A stretch of DNA of 33,221 nt, from contig CAINRW010000020.1 of assembly GCA_903852815.1 (NCBI GenBank), forward strand, positions 1-33,221, given 5' to 3'. The notes under the pieces were generated by a model. The model saw nothing but the letters and a program-made list of their open reading frames with translations. It did not search any database and had not been told where the DNA came from. A program made the position numbers and the translations under genes. Shown piece after piece: positions 10,609-20,785 of this stretch. This DNA is from an uncultured Actinomycetes bacterium. Its GTDB lineage: Bacteria; Actinomycetota; Actinomycetes; Nanopelagicales; Nanopelagicaceae. Position 1 is the stretch's first letter; each line of letters opens with the position of its first letter.

Positions 10609-12072
10609 GTGTCACAATCCAATAAAACTGAAGTACTTGACCCGACCAGATGGCGCACCCTTTTTGTTGTAGCTATTTCTCAATTAATGCTCGTCCTTGA
10701 CAGTTCCATTATGAATATTGCCATTCCAAGTGCCAAAGTTGATCTTGGCATCACTGATGCTAATCAGCAGTGGGTCATTACGGCTTACACATTGGCCTTT
10801 GGTTCACTGCTTCTTCTAGGTGGTCGAATTGGTGACTATATGGGGCGCAAGAAAATATTCTTGATTGGACTAATTGGTTTTGCTGCAGCCTCTGCTCTCG
10901 GCGGCATTGCAACAACACAAGGTTTGCTCTTTGGCGCGCGTGCACTTCAAGGTGTATTTGGCGCACTCCTAGCACCCGCTGCACTTGCAATCATCTCGGT
11001 TACTTTCACTGTTCCAGCTGAGCGCGCTAAAGCTTTTGGTGTTATCGGTGCCATTTCAGGTGGCGGTGCGGCGATTGGTTTGATTTTGGGTGGAACGTTA
11101 ACTGAGTTCTTCTCATGGCGATGGTGTTTAGGAGTCAATACACCTATTGCAATAATTGCAGCGATTCTGGCAATTAAATATGTCCACGAATCAAAGGCGA
11201 CAGGCGATAACACGTACGACATTCCAGGAGTACTCACTGCAACGCTCGGTTTGTTCTCACTCACTTATGGTTTTAATGAAGCCGCAAGCAAGGGTTGGAG
11301 TTCTGCGACAACAATTTCCTTCTTAGTTGCAGCCGTTATTCTTTTAGTCATTTTCGTTTTAATTGAGATGAAAGTAAAGAATCCTTTGATGCCACTACGC
11401 GTTATTACTGAGCGAAATCGTGGCGGATCATATTTAGGTTCACTCGTTGTCGGTGCTGGTCTCTTTTCAATGTTCTTATTCCTAGGTCTTTATCTTCAAG
11501 TAATTCTTGGCTACAGCCCGCTTAAATCTGGCTTTGCTTTCTTGCCCTTTACTGCGGGAATAATAGTTTTTGCAGGAATTGCTTCGGCGCTTCTACCAAA
11601 ATTTGGACCAAAACCTTTAATGGTTCCTGGTCTATTAGCGGCAAGTGTTGGCTTGCTACTTCTTACACGCATCACTCCTGAAACTTCCTACGTAACACAT
11701 GTCATGCCATCACTTTTCATAATGTCGAGCGGTATGGCACTCGTGTTTATTCCACTCACATCAACATCACTACATGCAGTTTCAAATCATGACACTGGTG
11801 TTGCAAGTGCAATGGTTAATACAAGTCAACAGATTGGTGGATCACTCGGTACCGCACTTCTCAATACAATCGCAGCAACCGCTACAACTACCTATGCCGC
11901 AGCTAATTCGCAGTTAGGGAAAATGGTTCAACCTTTTGCGATGACACATGGATTTACAGTTGCTTTTAAATTCAGTGCAGGTCTGCTTTTTGTTGGCGCA
12001 ATTGTTCTTTTCTTCTTTATTAATATCGGAAAAGAATCACTTGTTGAAACTGAAGGAGTGATGGCTCACTAA
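10609..12072 (+). CDS. MFS drug/metabolite exporter, DHA2 (14-TM) family
   Basis: Membrane transporter of the EmrB/QacA-type DHA2 family, a proton-driven exporter; the substrate cannot be read from sequence. The 487 residues give about fourteen hydrophobic segments. Motif D1 is LDSSIMNIAIP (30-40), motif A is GGRIGDYMGRKK (71-82), and motif C, typical of exporters, is the glycine-rich stretch at about 147-162. The GTG start has TGGAG 8 nt upstream. It is divergent from ilvD with only 56 nt between, so the two promoters share the gap, and converges on gatB with no intergenic base. Its plus-strand position between minus-strand core genes suggests a later insertion. Confidence 0.88.
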   Translation: MSQSNKTEVLDPTRWRTLFVVAISQLMLVLDSSIMNIAIPSAKVDLGITDANQQWVITAYTLAFGSLLLLGGRIGDYMGRKKIFLIGLIGFAAASALGGIATTQGLLFGARALQGVFGALLAPAALAIISVTFTVPAERAKAFGVIGAISGGGAAIGLILGGTLTEFFSWRWCLGVNTPIAIIAAILAIKYVHESKATGDNTYDIPGVLTATLGLFSLTYGFNEAASKGWSSATTISFLVAAVILLVIFVLIEMKVKNPLMPLRVITERNRGGSYLGSLVVGAGLFSMFLFLGLYLQVILGYSPLKSGFAFLPFTAGIIVFAGIASALLPKFGPKPLMVPGLLAASVGLLLLTRITPETSYVTHVMPSLFIMSSGMALVFIPLTSTSLHAVSNHDTGVASAMVNTSQQIGGSLGTALLNTIAATATTTYAAANSQLGKMVQPFAMTHGFTVAFKFSAGLLFVGAIVLFFFINIGKESLVETEGVMAH

Positions 12073-13581
12073 TTAATTAGAACCTTGACCTAAGTGGCCA
12101 AGTAGAAGCTCCCTCACTCGGGCAGCATCTGCTTGGCCCTTTGTCTCTTTCATGATTGCACCAATCAATGCTCCAGCTGCAGGAACATGGCCATCGCGAA
12201 CTTTCTGTGCAGTCTCAGGTTGCGCCGCACATGCCCGCTCAATTGCCGCCATTAACTCTGAATCATCGTTTACAACTTTAATGCCACGGGCAGCAATAAC
12301 TTCGGCTGGCTTTCCTTCGCCAGCAATTACGCCTTCAACCACTTGGCGCGCTAACTTATCTGTTAATTCGCCAGCGTTAACAAGTGCAACGATTTCTGCA
12401 ACATCTGCTGCGCTAATTCCTAACTCTTTTATCGCAACATCTTTTTCATTTGAGATTCGAGAGATTTCGCCAAGCCACCATCCGCGTGCCTTTGCAGGAT
12501 CTGCACCGAGAGCAACCGTTGCTTCCACAACATCTAGTACATCGGCATTAATCATGGCCGACATTTCCTTGTCAGGTACAGACCATTGTTCTTGCAAGCG
12601 TTTGCGATGAATTGATGGACGCTCCGGAAGTGATGCGCGAAGCGTTTCAATCCATGCTGCATCAGGAGCAACTGGTACCAAATCTGGTTCTGGGAAATAA
12701 CGGTAATCCTCGGCCTGTTCTTTCGATCGACCCGATCTCGTTAATCCTGTGTCTTCTTGGAAGTGGCGCGTTTCTTGGACTACACGTTCACCATTATTGA
12801 GAAGTTCGGCATGGCGAATCATTTCACCGCGAACTGCGCGTTCAACTGAGCGCAAAGAGTTAACGTTCTTAGTTTCACTGCGAGTTCCTAAAACATCTGA
12901 ACCAATAAGTCTGAGTGAGACGTTGGCATCACAACGAAGTGATCCCTGCTCCATCTTTACATCGCTGACTCCTAAGGAGCGCAGGATGTCACGAAGTTCG
13001 GCGACATATGCGCGCGCAACTTCTGGAGCATATTTGCCAGTGCCTGGAACAATCTTGGTGACGATTTCAACCAATGGAATACCTGCACGATTGTAATCAA
13101 GTAATGAGTATTCAGCGCCATGAATTCGACCTGTGGCTCCCCCGACGTGCAGAGATTTACCTGTGTCTTCTTCCATATGAACGCGTTCAACTTCAATACG
13201 AAAAGTTTGTGGGCCTTCATCAGTTTCAATTTCGACATCAACGTAACCATTTACGCAAATCGGTTCGTCATATTGAGAAATTTGAAAGTTCTTAGGCATA
13301 TCTGGGTAGAAGTAATTCTTGCGCGCAAAGCGACTAAATGGTGCGATAGAACAATTAAGCGCTAAACCAATTTTGATGGTTGATTCGATTGCTTTTTCAT
13401 TGACAGTTGGAAGTGCTCCAGGCAAAGCCAGACAAACTGGGCAAGTTTGCGTATTTGGTTCGGCACCAAAAATAGTTGAACAGCTGCAAAACATCTTTGA
13501 ATGAGTATTGAGTTCAACGTGAACTTCAAGACCCAGTACGGGTTCGTACTTAGCAACTACATCATCATATGTAAGCGTCAT
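12073..13581 (-). CDS. gatB: Asp-tRNA(Asn)/Glu-tRNA(Gln) amidotransferase subunit B
   Basis: The tRNA-binding and kinase-like subunit of the GatCAB amidotransferase, which makes Gln-tRNA(Gln) and/or Asn-tRNA(Asn) from misacylated precursors. The ATG at 13581 overlaps the gatA stop as ATGA and gives 502 residues starting MTLTYDDVV; an upstream in-frame start would read 16 residues into gat[10 protein letters not shown] is at 16-24, and zinc-site cysteines are at 32, 34, 47 and 50. A C-terminal YqeY-type helical tail domain ends the protein. Its stop codon abuts the stop of the convergent MFS gene. Confidence 0.96.
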   Translation of the reverse strand: MTLTYDDVVAKYEPVLGLEVHVELNTHSKMFCSCSTIFGAEPNTQTCPVCLALPGALPTVNEKAIESTIKIGLALNCSIAPFSRFARKNYFYPDMPKNFQISQYDEPICVNGYVDVEIETDEGPQTFRIEVERVHMEEDTGKSLHVGGATGRIHGAEYSLLDYNRAGIPLVEIVTKIVPGTGKYAPEVARAYVAELRDILRSLGVSDVKMEQGSLRCDANVSLRLIGSDVLGTRSETKNVNSLRSVERAVRGEMIRHAELLNNGERVVQETRHFQEDTGLTRSGRSKEQAEDYRYFPEPDLVPVAPDAAWIETLRASLPERPSIHRKRLQEQWSVPDKEMSAMINADVLDVVEATVALGADPAKARGWWLGEISRISNEKDVAIKELGISAADVAEIVALVNAGELTDKLARQVVEGVIAGEGKPAEVIAARGIKVVNDDSELMAAIERACAAQPETAQKVRDGHVPAAGALIGAIMKETKGQADAARVRELLLGHLGQGSN

Positions 13582-15074
13582 TGTCCACCTGCTAGTGCTG
13601 GAATCTTTGAAAGCAACGGTGCGCCCCATTTAGAAAGTAAAGCCGCTTCAAGTGATGCACCTACTGAGTACATGCGTTCGTCTTTCATAACTGGCGACAT
13701 GATTTGGAAGCCAACTGGAAGTCCGTCTTCATCGGCAACTCCTGATGGCAATGACATTCCGCCAATTCCAGCCATGTTTACTGGAATCGTTGCAATGTCG
13801 TTGAGATACATCGCAAGTGGATCATTTGCTTTCTCGCCAATCTTGAAAGCTGTGGTTGGACATGTTGGAGAAACCAACACATCGGCAATCTCAAAAGCTT
13901 TATTGAAATCCTGTGTAATTAAAGTGCGGACCTTCTGCGCGCTTCCGTAATAGGCATCGTAATATCCTGAGGAAAGAGCATATGTACCCAAAATGATGCG
14001 ACGCTTTACTTCTCGACCAAAACCAACTTCACGAGTTAGATTCATAACTGATTCGGCTGAAGCTCCATCACTATCACCAACACGCAAGCCGTATCGCATT
14101 GCATCAAAGCGGGCTAAGTTTGATGAGCATTCAGATGGTGCAATCAAGTAATAAGCAGCTAGCGCATATTCAAAGTTAGGTGCAGAAACTTCAACGATTT
14201 CAGCACCGGCGGCAGCTAACAACTCTAGGGATTCTTCAAAGCGTTTACGAACACCAGGTTGGTATCCATCGCCATTTAACTCTTTAACAACACCAATCTT
14301 CATGCCTTTTACATCGCCAGATTTTGCTGCCGCAACTACTGCAGGAACTGGTGCATTAATCGATGTTGAATCTTTTGGATCATGGCCGGCAATTGCTTCA
14401 TGAAGAAGTGCAGCATCTAAAACAGTACGTGCACATGGTCCTGCTTGATCTAGAGATGATGAGAAAGCAACTAAACCGAAACGAGAAACACCGCCGTAGG
14501 TTGGTTTTACTCCAACTGTGCCTGTAACTGCTGCGGGTTGGCGAATAGATCCGCCCGTATCTGTTCCAATTGCAAGTGGTGCTTCAAAAGCTGCCAGCGA
14601 TGCTGCAGATCCCCCGCCTGATCCACCAGGAATACGCGTTAAATCCCATGGATTATGCGTTGGGCCATATGCCGAATTTTCGGTCGATGAACCCATCGCA
14701 AATTCATCCATATTTGTCTTACCCAAAATAACAATGTCATTTTTCTTTAAATTTGTAACGACAGTTGAGTCATACGGTGGGCGCCAACCTTCAAGAATCT
14801 TTGAGCCACATGTAGTTGGAATACCTTTTTGTGTCATCACATCTTTAAGTGCTAATGGCACGCCAGCAAGAGGCGAAAGTTTTTCTCCGCTTTTACGTTT
14901 TGCATCAACAGCTGCAGCTTGGGTTAGCGCGCCTTCGGTATCTACGTATAAAAATGCATGAACATCGGTATCTACTGCCTGAATTCGATCTAAATGTGCT
15001 TGAGTAAGTTCAACGCTTGTTATTTCACCAGAAGCTAGTTTGCTAGCCATTTCGGAGGCAGAGTTGCGAATCAT
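13578..15074 (-). CDS. gatA: Asp-tRNA(Asn)/Glu-tRNA(Gln) amidotransferase subunit A
   Basis: Glutaminase/amidase subunit that releases ammonia from glutamine for GatB. The 498 residues carry the amidase signature with the Ser-cis-Ser-Lys triad visible as K77 (ALKDV), S152 (GGSGGGS) and S176 ([11 protein letters not shown]), the family spacing. Start overlaps the gatC stop as ATGA and its stop overlaps the gatB start as ATGA, so all three subunits are translationally coupled. Confidence 0.97.
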   Translation of the reverse strand: MIRNSASEMASKLASGEITSVELTQAHLDRIQAVDTDVHAFLYVDTEGALTQAAAVDAKRKSGEKLSPLAGVPLALKDVMTQKGIPTTCGSKILEGWRPPYDSTVVTNLKKNDIVILGKTNMDEFAMGSSTENSAYGPTHNPWDLTRIPGGSGGGSAASLAAFEAPLAIGTDTGGSIRQPAAVTGTVGVKPTYGGVSRFGLVAFSSSLDQAGPCARTVLDAALLHEAIAGHDPKDSTSINAPVPAVVAAAKSGDVKGMKIGVVKELNGDGYQPGVRKRFEESLELLAAAGAEIVEVSAPNFEYALAAYYLIAPSECSSNLARFDAMRYGLRVGDSDGASAESVMNLTREVGFGREVKRRIILGTYALSSGYYDAYYGSAQKVRTLITQDFNKAFEIADVLVSPTCPTTAFKIGEKANDPLAMYLNDIATIPVNMAGIGGMSLPSGVADEDGLPVGFQIMSPVMKDERMYSVGASLEAALLSKWGAPLLSKIPALAGGQ

Positions 15075-15367
15075 TCTTCACCCAAAATCTGAGGAACGCG
15101 GAAACGTTGTTCTTCTTGTGCTGGTGCTCCAGACAATGCTTCAGCGGGGGTTAACGATGGGGCGACCACATCTGGGCGAAATACATTACGAAGTGGAAGT
15201 GGGTGTGACGTTGCTTCAACATCGGCACTGGCGACTTCTTGTACACGAGCTACCGCATCTAAAATCACAGTAAATTCATTAGAGAGCGCAACTAACTCTT
15301 CATCGCTCATCTCGATTCGCGCAAGGCCAGCGAGCTTTGCAACATCATCACGGGAAAGGCTGGTCAT
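15071..15367 (-). CDS. gatC: Asp-tRNA(Asn)/Glu-tRNA(Gln) amidotransferase subunit C
   Basis: Small belt subunit that wraps GatA and GatB. The 98 residues begin with the family pattern [21 protein letters not shown] and end with the conserved LRxDV-like and FRVPQIL segments. It is first in gatC-gatA-gatB. There is no clear ribosome binding site, but a TAGACT -10 box 7 nt before the ATG suggests a leaderless mRNA. The ligA gene, its usual upstream neighbour in actinobacteria, is about 15 kb away here. Confidence 0.94.
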   Translation of the reverse strand: MTSLSRDDVAKLAGLARIEMSDEELVALSNEFTVILDAVARVQEVASADVEATSHPLPLRNVFRPDVVAPSLTPAEALSGAPAQEEQRFRVPQILGEE

Positions 15368-15374
15368 GGGCGTG

Positions 15375-15380
15375 AGTCTA
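15375..15380 (-). promoter_or_regulatory. -10 box of gatCAB (leaderless type)
   Basis: TAGACT on the minus strand ends 7 nt before the gatC ATG and fits the actinobacterial TAnnnT pattern, placing the transcription start at or next to the start codon. No clear -35 element is seen. Confidence 0.4.
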
Positions 15381-15393
15381 ATTAATTTTGCAC

Positions 15394-16656
15394 TTAACTG
15401 CGAATTTGCCCATTTCCGGTAACTATCCAGGTAGTCGTGGTCATTGCTTCAAGACCCATCGGCCCACGGGCGTGCAGTTTTTGATTTGAAATTCCGATTT
15501 CAGCACCAAAACCCATCTGCTCACCGTCAGTAAATCTCGTAGATGTATTGACCATGACGGCGGCACAATCACTCAAAGCGATAAAGCGCGCAGCATTAGT
15601 TTTATTTTCAGTCACGATTGCCTCGGTGTGCTGGGTTCCATACTTTGCAATGTGCTCACTTGCAGCATCCACGGAGTCAACAATCGCAACATTCATTTCT
15701 AGGGTTCCATACTCCGTGCACCAATTCTCATCTGTCGCCAGCGTAATTGGAACTGATCCCGATACTTCCAATGTTTGCGAATCCCCGTGAAGTACGACTC
15801 CGGCATCATGTAAAGCTTTTAACGCGACTGGCGCAAAATCTTTAGCTATAGCACTGTGAATCAAAAGAGTTTCAGCGGCATTACAAACACTTGGGCGTTG
15901 TACTTTTGAGTTAATAATAATCGGAATGGCTTTTTCAAGATCGGCAAATTCATCAATATAAACATGACAAACCCCTGCGCCAGTTTCGATTGCAGGTACC
16001 GTTGATTCATCTACAACCATACGAATGAGGGATGCACTACCTCGTGGAATTACTAAATCAACTTTCCCTCGCGCATGTAACAAGGCTTTTACGGTTTCAC
16101 GATTATCAGATGGAACTAATTGAATTACATCTGGCGAAATTAAAGTTGTAGCCAGTGCATCACGCATTACCGTCACCAAAATTTGATTGCTCGATGCTGC
16201 GCTGGAAGAGCCGCGAAGAAGTGCAGCATTACCCGACATTAACAAAATCACTGCTGCATCAACGGTTACATTTGGACGGGCTTCGTACACCATTCCAATT
16301 ACTCCAAATGGAACTGAGATTTGTTGCAAATCAATTCCATTGGGCAAAGTTGAATGACGCAGTGTGATTCCTAGTGGATCTGGCAGCTGGCTTACTTGGC
16401 GAGCACCATTGGCAATGCCTGCCACTCGCGCAGGAGTTAAAAGCAAGCGATCAAGTAGCGAAGCATTGATTCCAGCTTCACGACCACGAACCATGTCCAA
16501 TTCATTAGCTTCAAGAATTTCGCTACTTCGGGATTCAATCGCATCGGCAATTGCATTTAGTGCAGCGGCTCGTTGCGCCCCAGTGGAAACGCTCAAAGTT
16601 CGGGCAGCCGAGCGCGCAGTAACCGCTAAATTCGAAACAATTTGCGCTGCATCCAT
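15394..16656 (-). CDS. proA: Gamma-glutamyl phosphate reductase
   Basis: NADPH-dependent reduction of glutamyl 5-phosphate to glutamate semialdehyde, the second step of proline synthesis. The 420 residues belong to the aldehyde dehydrogenase superfamily. They show GVIGMVYEARPNVT (118-131), LLRGSSSA (146-153), IPRGSASL (203-210) and the catalytic cysteine C258 in QRPSVCNAAETLL. Normally proA directly follows proB; here a plus-strand hydrolase gene separates them, so proA needs its own promoter, for which a -10 box is visible 7 nt upstream. Confidence 0.96.
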   Translation of the reverse strand: MDAAQIVSNLAVTARSAARTLSVSTGAQRAAALNAIADAIESRSSEILEANELDMVRGREAGINASLLDRLLLTPARVAGIANGARQVSQLPDPLGITLRHSTLPNGIDLQQISVPFGVIGMVYEARPNVTVDAAVILLMSGNAALLRGSSSAASSNQILVTVMRDALATTLISPDVIQLVPSDNRETVKALLHARGKVDLVIPRGSASLIRMVVDESTVPAIETGAGVCHVYIDEFADLEKAIPIIINSKVQRPSVCNAAETLLIHSAIAKDFAPVALKALHDAGVVLHGDSQTLEVSGSVPITLATDENWCTEYGTLEMNVAIVDSVDAASEHIAKYGTQHTEAIVTENKTNAARFIALSDCAAVMVNTSTRFTDGEQMGFGAEIGISNQKLHARGPMGLEAMTTTTWIVTGNGQIRS

Positions 16657-16661
16657 GGACT

Positions 16662-16685
16662 AAAGCCTATATGGAGTTAGGCTTT
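16662..16685. promoter_or_regulatory. Back-to-back leaderless promoters of proA and the hydrolase
   Basis: An 8-bp inverted repeat, AAAGCCTA (16662-16669) and TAGGCTTT (16678-16685), fills the 33-nt gap between divergent genes. Read outward, each arm is TAGGCT, a TAnnnT -10 box: on the minus strand it ends 7 nt before the proA ATG, on the plus strand 6 nt before the hydrolase GTG. The two genes therefore seem to use mirrored, leaderless promoters whose cores are only 8 nt apart. The arms could also form a protein-binding site or cruciform. Confidence 0.5.
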
Positions 16686-16689
16686 TGCC

Positions 16690-17829
16690 GTGCTGAAATT
16701 AATTCGAAAAATTGCCGTTGTCCTCGTTGTTTTCTACTTAGCCCTTTTTGGTTTAACCAAGGCCATTAGATATCCCGAACCTATCGCAACAATTAAATTA
16801 GGTCTCGCGCCAGCTTCTAAAACTCCGGATCTGATGCCGTGGCACACAATTACTCCTGCCGGGACTCCAGCCGTTTGGAAAAGCACAAGTGAAGAGATGC
16901 CGACAGAGGTCAACTTCGACGGCAAAGTAATTTCTTTTGATGAATTTATTGCGCAAACACATACCAATGCTTTTCTTGTCATCCGCAATGGTGTTTTAAC
17001 TTTTGAAAAATACTACAACGGAGTAAATGATAAGACTCGTTTACCTTCATATTCAGTTGCCAAAACAATGACATCTTTGATGATTGGCAAGCTAATCGAT
17101 AGTGGAAAATTAAAAGAAAGCGATACTTTCGTAAGCATTCTGCCCCAATTTAGTACGGGAACATCTTTTGACAAAGTAACTGTTAAAGACTTGCTCGACA
17201 TGAAAGGCGGCGTTGGAGTATCCGATAATTATCCAAATGGTCCATCAGGGTGGGGAGTTGCGATTGCTCAAATGTATGCCTCAACCGATGTCGATTGGTT
17301 CTTAATGCACAATCGTAAAATGAAAGAAGAGCCTGGCGTTTTTGCAGAATACAGATCAGTTGATACGCAGATGCTTGGTATGATTATTAAGAAAATAACT
17401 GGACAATCATTAGTTGATTACTTCAGTCAAAATATTTGGCAAGTAGCTGGAGCGGCACAAGAGGCTACGTGGAATGTTGACAAAGTTGGTGGCACAGAAA
17501 AAGCTTTCTGCTGTTTCAATGCAACAGCGCGCGACTACGCACGAATTGGTTACGAGTTAACAAAACCTGAGTCAAAAATTATAAGTTCGACTTGGCTTAC
17601 TAGAATTTCTAAACCAGCAGTCACCCTTGACTATGGCTGGGGTTATAGCGCACAAGTGTGGCATCCGTATCCTGGAATCAATTTGATGCTTGGTCTGCAT
17701 GGTCAATTTGTTTGGATGGATCCAGCGCATAAAACCGTCATTGTTAAGTTAAGCGATGAACCAACCAGTGCGGATGGGCGAAGTGCACTAGTTGCACCGG
17801 TCTTAAAAGCTATTTCAGAGAAGCACTAA
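16690..17829 (+). CDS. Membrane-anchored serine hydrolase (beta-lactamase class C / NylB-like)
   Basis: Member of the serine beta-lactamase-like superfamily (PF00144 type), closest in layout to 6-aminohexanoate-dimer hydrolase and related esterases; the natural substrate is unknown. The 379 residues begin with a hydrophobic segment (about 7-25), a signal anchor, so the enzyme domain should face outside. The active-site motifs are S122-V-A-K125 (SxxK), Y221-R-S223 (YxS/N type) and H337-G-Q339 in place of the KTG triad. The GTG start has only a distant GGAG and a -10 box 6 nt upstream. It lies on the plus strand between proB and proA and its 3' end overlaps the 3' end of proB by 15 nt. Confidence 0.85.
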   Translation: MLKLIRKIAVVLVVFYLALFGLTKAIRYPEPIATIKLGLAPASKTPDLMPWHTITPAGTPAVWKSTSEEMPTEVNFDGKVISFDEFIAQTHTNAFLVIRNGVLTFEKYYNGVNDKTRLPSYSVAKTMTSLMIGKLIDSGKLKESDTFVSILPQFSTGTSFDKVTVKDLLDMKGGVGVSDNYPNGPSGWGVAIAQMYASTDVDWFLMHNRKMKEEPGVFAEYRSVDTQMLGMIIKKITGQSLVDYFSQNIWQVAGAAQEATWNVDKVGGTEKAFCCFNATARDYARIGYELTKPESKIISSTWLTRISKPAVTLDYGWGYSAQVWHPYPGINLMLGLHGQFVWMDPAHKTVIVKLSDEPTSADGRSALVAPVLKAISEKH

Positions 17830-18930
17830 ATCATCTCTGTGAACTAGTTCGCGTTCATATTCAGGACCCAGGTGCGCTGCCAGCTCCTTTGTAGAGCGAC
17901 CCAGCATCTTAGGTAAATCTTCTGAATCAAAAGCAACGAGGCCGCGTGCAATTACTGCACCATCTGGACCCACTAATTCAATGGCATCGCCAGCAATGAA
18001 TTCTCCTTCAACTGCAGTTACACCTGCAGGAAGAAGTGAAACTCCACGCTCTTGGATGGCAGTGACTGCGCCTGCATCTAGAACTAACTTTCCATGTGGC
18101 TTAGTTGCATGGGCTAGCCACAAAAGTCGAGATGTTGTTTTGCTTTCCTGTGCATGAAAATAGGTTCCAAAATCCTGACCCGAAAGTGATTCATCGGATT
18201 GTGCGAGCGAAGTCAGCACCATCGGAATTCCCGCAGAAGTTGCTATTCGCGCCGCTTCAACTTTTGTAACCATTCCCCCACTACCAACACCTGCACTTCC
18301 AGCACCACCCAGCGTTACGTTTTCAATCTCACTCATTGTTGCAACTTCGTGAATTCGCTTTGCACCTGGTTGCGATGGTGGCGCATCATAAAGGGCATCA
18401 ATATCTGAAACGAGAACTAATAAGTCTGCAGAAATTAAAAGTGCAACTAGTGCAGCTAAACGATCATTATCTCCAAATCTAATTTCACCCGTTCCAACAG
18501 TGTCGTTCTCATTAATAATTGGAACTACACCTAGTTGCAATAAGCGATACAAAGTGCGTTGAGCATTTTGATAATGTGAACGGCGAACAACATCTTCAGT
18601 CGTTAATAAGACTTGTGACGCGGTAATTAAATGTCGATTAAAACTTTGGGTGTATTGGGCAATTAAAAGCCCTTGACCGACAGATGCCGCCGCTTGTTGT
18701 GTTGCTAGATCTTTAGGGCGAACGCTCAGACCAAGCGGTGCTAAACCGGCAGCAATTGCACCTGATGAAACAACAACGACTTCGGCGCCGCGCCTTTTAC
18801 AGGCTGCAACAACATCAACAAGTTTGTTTACAGCTTCGGCATCTAGCGCAGAACCGGCTTTACCTGTGAGAGAGGACGAGCCAATCTTGATGACGATGCG
18901 CTTTGCAGATGTGATCTGCGCTCGGCTCAC
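17815..18930 (-). CDS. proB: Glutamate 5-kinase with PUA domain
   Basis: Phosphorylates glutamate to glutamyl 5-phosphate, the first and usually proline-inhibited step of proline synthesis. The 371 residues hold an amino-acid kinase domain (about 10-260), with KIGSSSL (15-21), SSGAIAAGL (55-63), INENDTV (139-145) and FGDNDRL (152-158), and a C-terminal PUA domain (about 283-365). The GTG start overlaps the obgE stop (GTGA) and has GGAG 7 nt upstream, so it is co-translated with obgE. The last 15 nt overlap the convergent hydrolase gene. Confidence 0.96.
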   Translation of the reverse strand: MSRAQITSAKRIVIKIGSSSLTGKAGSALDAEAVNKLVDVVAACKRRGAEVVVVSSGAIAAGLAPLGLSVRPKDLATQQAAASVGQGLLIAQYTQSFNRHLITASQVLLTTEDVVRRSHYQNAQRTLYRLLQLGVVPIINENDTVGTGEIRFGDNDRLAALVALLISADLLVLVSDIDALYDAPPSQPGAKRIHEVATMSEIENVTLGGAGSAGVGSGGMVTKVEAARIATSAGIPMVLTSLAQSDESLSGQDFGTYFHAQESKTTSRLLWLAHATKPHGKLVLDAGAVTAIQERGVSLLPAGVTAVEGEFIAGDAIELVGPDGAVIARGLVAFDSEDLPKMLGRSTKELAAHLGPEYERELVHRDDLVLL

Positions 18931-20432
18931 TTGTCATCTCCATCCTCTGAATCCTGCACTAGTGGTGCTGAAAGTTTAGGTGTGTGAGGGTCAACAACGT
19001 TGTATTCCCACTGTCGCGCGATTTCTTCATCGCTTAAAACATCATCGACGCGCTCACTGTGTTGCCACGTTGATTCAAGACGTGAATCTTCACCACGGCG
19101 ATGCAAGTGTCCTGCCAACTGTTCGGCTCCAGCTTCAATTGTTGGCTCCCAATCAAAGACAACTTGGGTTTCACCATCTCCAATTCGCACTTCGCTACCA
19201 GCAACAGCGCCTTTCTTGAACAATTCTTTTTCGACGCCAAGTTGCGCCAAACGATCAGCTAAGTAGCCAATTGCTTCTGCGTTTTTAAAGTTAGTTTGTC
19301 GAACCCAGCGTTCGACTTTCTTTCCGCGAATGTTAAAAGTTCCATCAGCATTTGCCCGTACGGCAAAACCTGAGTCATCAACTGCTACTGGACGCAAAAC
19401 AATGCGTGCACGAACTTGCGTTGCAGCCTCTGCACGATCCTTTTGAATCAAACGCGCCATTGCATACGTTAAATCTTGCAACCCCGCGCGCGATGCAGCC
19501 GACACTGGGTACACCTCATAACCGCGTTCACGAAGATCGTCGGCAACCATATCGGCCATCGCTTGTCCATCAGGTAAATCAGTTTTATTAAGCGCAATAA
19601 TTCGAACGCGATCTTCAAGTCCACCGTAAATCGCTAATTCATTTTCGATGATCTCTAAATCCTGGATCGGGTTGCGATCAGTTTCTAACGTTCCGCAGTC
19701 CAGAACATGTACAAGAGCTACGCAGCGCTCAACATGGCGAAGGAATTCAAGACCAAGACCTTTTCCTTGACTTGCCCCTGGGATTAATCCAGGAACATCG
19801 GCAACTGTGAATCGAGTTTCGCCAGCCTGAACTACTCCAAGGTTTGGAACCAAGGTTGTAAATGGATAATCAGCGATCTTTGGTCGAGCTGCAGAGATTG
19901 CCGCAATGAGTGATGACTTGCCTGCACTTGGATAACCGACAAGTGCGATATCGGCAACTGATTTAAGTTCAAGAAATAAAGTGCGCTCTTCACCTGGTTC
20001 ACCGAGTAAAGCAAAACCTGGTGCGCGACGTTTTGACGATGACAAGGCCATATTTCCAAGGCCACCAAAACCACCTTGGGCTGCAACAAATACAGTTCCA
20101 TTTCCAACTAAATCTGCAATCTGTTCGCCACGGTCATCGAAAACAACGGTTCCATTTGGAACACCAAGAATTAAATCTTCACCTTGGTGACCGTCTTTGC
20201 GATCACCATAACCTTGATGACCTGATGTTGCTTTGCGATGTGGTGAATGGTGAAAATCTAAAAGTGTTGTAACGCTTGGATCAACGATCAAAATGACATC
20301 GCCGCCGCGACCACCATTGCCACCATCAGGTCCACCAAGTGGCTTGAATTTTTCGCGCTTAACTGAGACGCAGCCATCGCCACCTTTTCCGGCAGAGGCA
20401 TAGAGAGTTACACGATCAACAAATGTTGTCAT
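18927..20432 (-). CDS. obgE: GTPase Obg/CgtA
   Basis: Ribosome-associated GTPase for 50S assembly and stress response. The 501 residues show the glycine-rich Obg fold (about 2-158) and a G domain with GYPSAGKS (166-173), DVPG (212-215), NKTD (282-285) and SAA (311-313). An OCT domain (about 345-430) follows. An acidic, charged C-terminal tail (about 430-501) is typical of long actinobacterial Obg proteins. GGGAG lies 8 nt before the ATG. It follows rpmA but a terminator lies between, so it needs readthrough or its own promoter; a TATTTT hexamer lies in the T-rich stretch just after that terminator. Confidence 0.96.
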   Translation of the reverse strand: MTTFVDRVTLYASAGKGGDGCVSVKREKFKPLGGPDGGNGGRGGDVILIVDPSVTTLLDFHHSPHRKATSGHQGYGDRKDGHQGEDLILGVPNGTVVFDDRGEQIADLVGNGTVFVAAQGGFGGLGNMALSSSKRRAPGFALLGEPGEERTLFLELKSVADIALVGYPSAGKSSLIAAISAARPKIADYPFTTLVPNLGVVQAGETRFTVADVPGLIPGASQGKGLGLEFLRHVERCVALVHVLDCGTLETDRNPIQDLEIIENELAIYGGLEDRVRIIALNKTDLPDGQAMADMVADDLRERGYEVYPVSAASRAGLQDLTYAMARLIQKDRAEAATQVRARIVLRPVAVDDSGFAVRANADGTFNIRGKKVERWVRQTNFKNAEAIGYLADRLAQLGVEKELFKKGAVAGSEVRIGDGETQVVFDWEPTIEAGAEQLAGHLHRRGEDSRLESTWQHSERVDDVLSDEEIARQWEYNVVDPHTPKLSAPLVQDSEDGDDK

Positions 20433-20460
20433 GCGAAGAACTCCCTTCTAAGAAGAAAAT

Positions 20461-20492
20461 AAAAAAGCGAGCCGCATGAATACGGCTCGCCC
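20461..20492 (-). terminator. Intrinsic terminator of rplU-rpmA
   Basis: On the minus strand GCGAGCCG (20490-20483) and CGGCTCGC (20474-20467) form a perfect 8-bp G+C-rich stem with an 8-nt loop, followed by six T residues (20466-20461). It lies 16 nt after the rpmA stop. The plus-strand side also has CCTTTTT, so weak bidirectional use is possible. Confidence 0.92.
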
Positions 20493-20507
20493 TTTTTGAG
20501 AAAGCTT

Positions 20508-20768
20508 TTATACAGCGGCCGGAACCACAACGTTGACTACGCGACGTCCGCGAGCGCGACCGAATTCAACTGCACCAGCTGCAAGAGCAAATAGTGTGTC
20601 GTCTTTACCGCGTCCAACGTTCTTACCTGGGTGGAAATGTGTTCCACGTTGGCGAACTAAAATTTCGCCAGCATTTACTTCTTGTCCGCCAAAGCGCTTG
20701 ATACCGAGGTACTGAGCATTTGAATCGCGACCGTTACGTGTCGAGGAGACACCCTTCTTACTTGCCAT
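20508..20768 (-). CDS. rpmA: 50S ribosomal protein L27
   Basis: Ribosomal protein near the peptidyl-transferase centre. The 86 residues begin [16 protein letters not shown] and contain GIKRFGGQ and the [23 protein letters not shown] region (split by family at the basic N-terminal arm). There is no cleavable N-terminal extension of the Firmicutes type. AGAGG lies 8 nt upstream of the ATG. It is second in rplU-rpmA and followed by a strong terminator. Confidence 0.97.
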   Translation of the reverse strand: MASKKGVSSTRNGRDSNAQYLGIKRFGGQEVNAGEILVRQRGTHFHPGKNVGRGKDDTLFALAAGAVEFGRARGRRVVNVVVPAAV

Positions 20769-20785
20769 TTATTTCGCCTCTTCCC

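Noticed and set aside
10194-10625. 143-codon plus-strand frame running into the MFS start
   Set aside because: Mostly antisense to ilvD; the MFS gene has its own start and ribosome binding site in another frame.
12152-12610. 152-codon plus-strand frame opposite gatB
   Set aside because: Antisense shadow with low-complexity composition and no motif.
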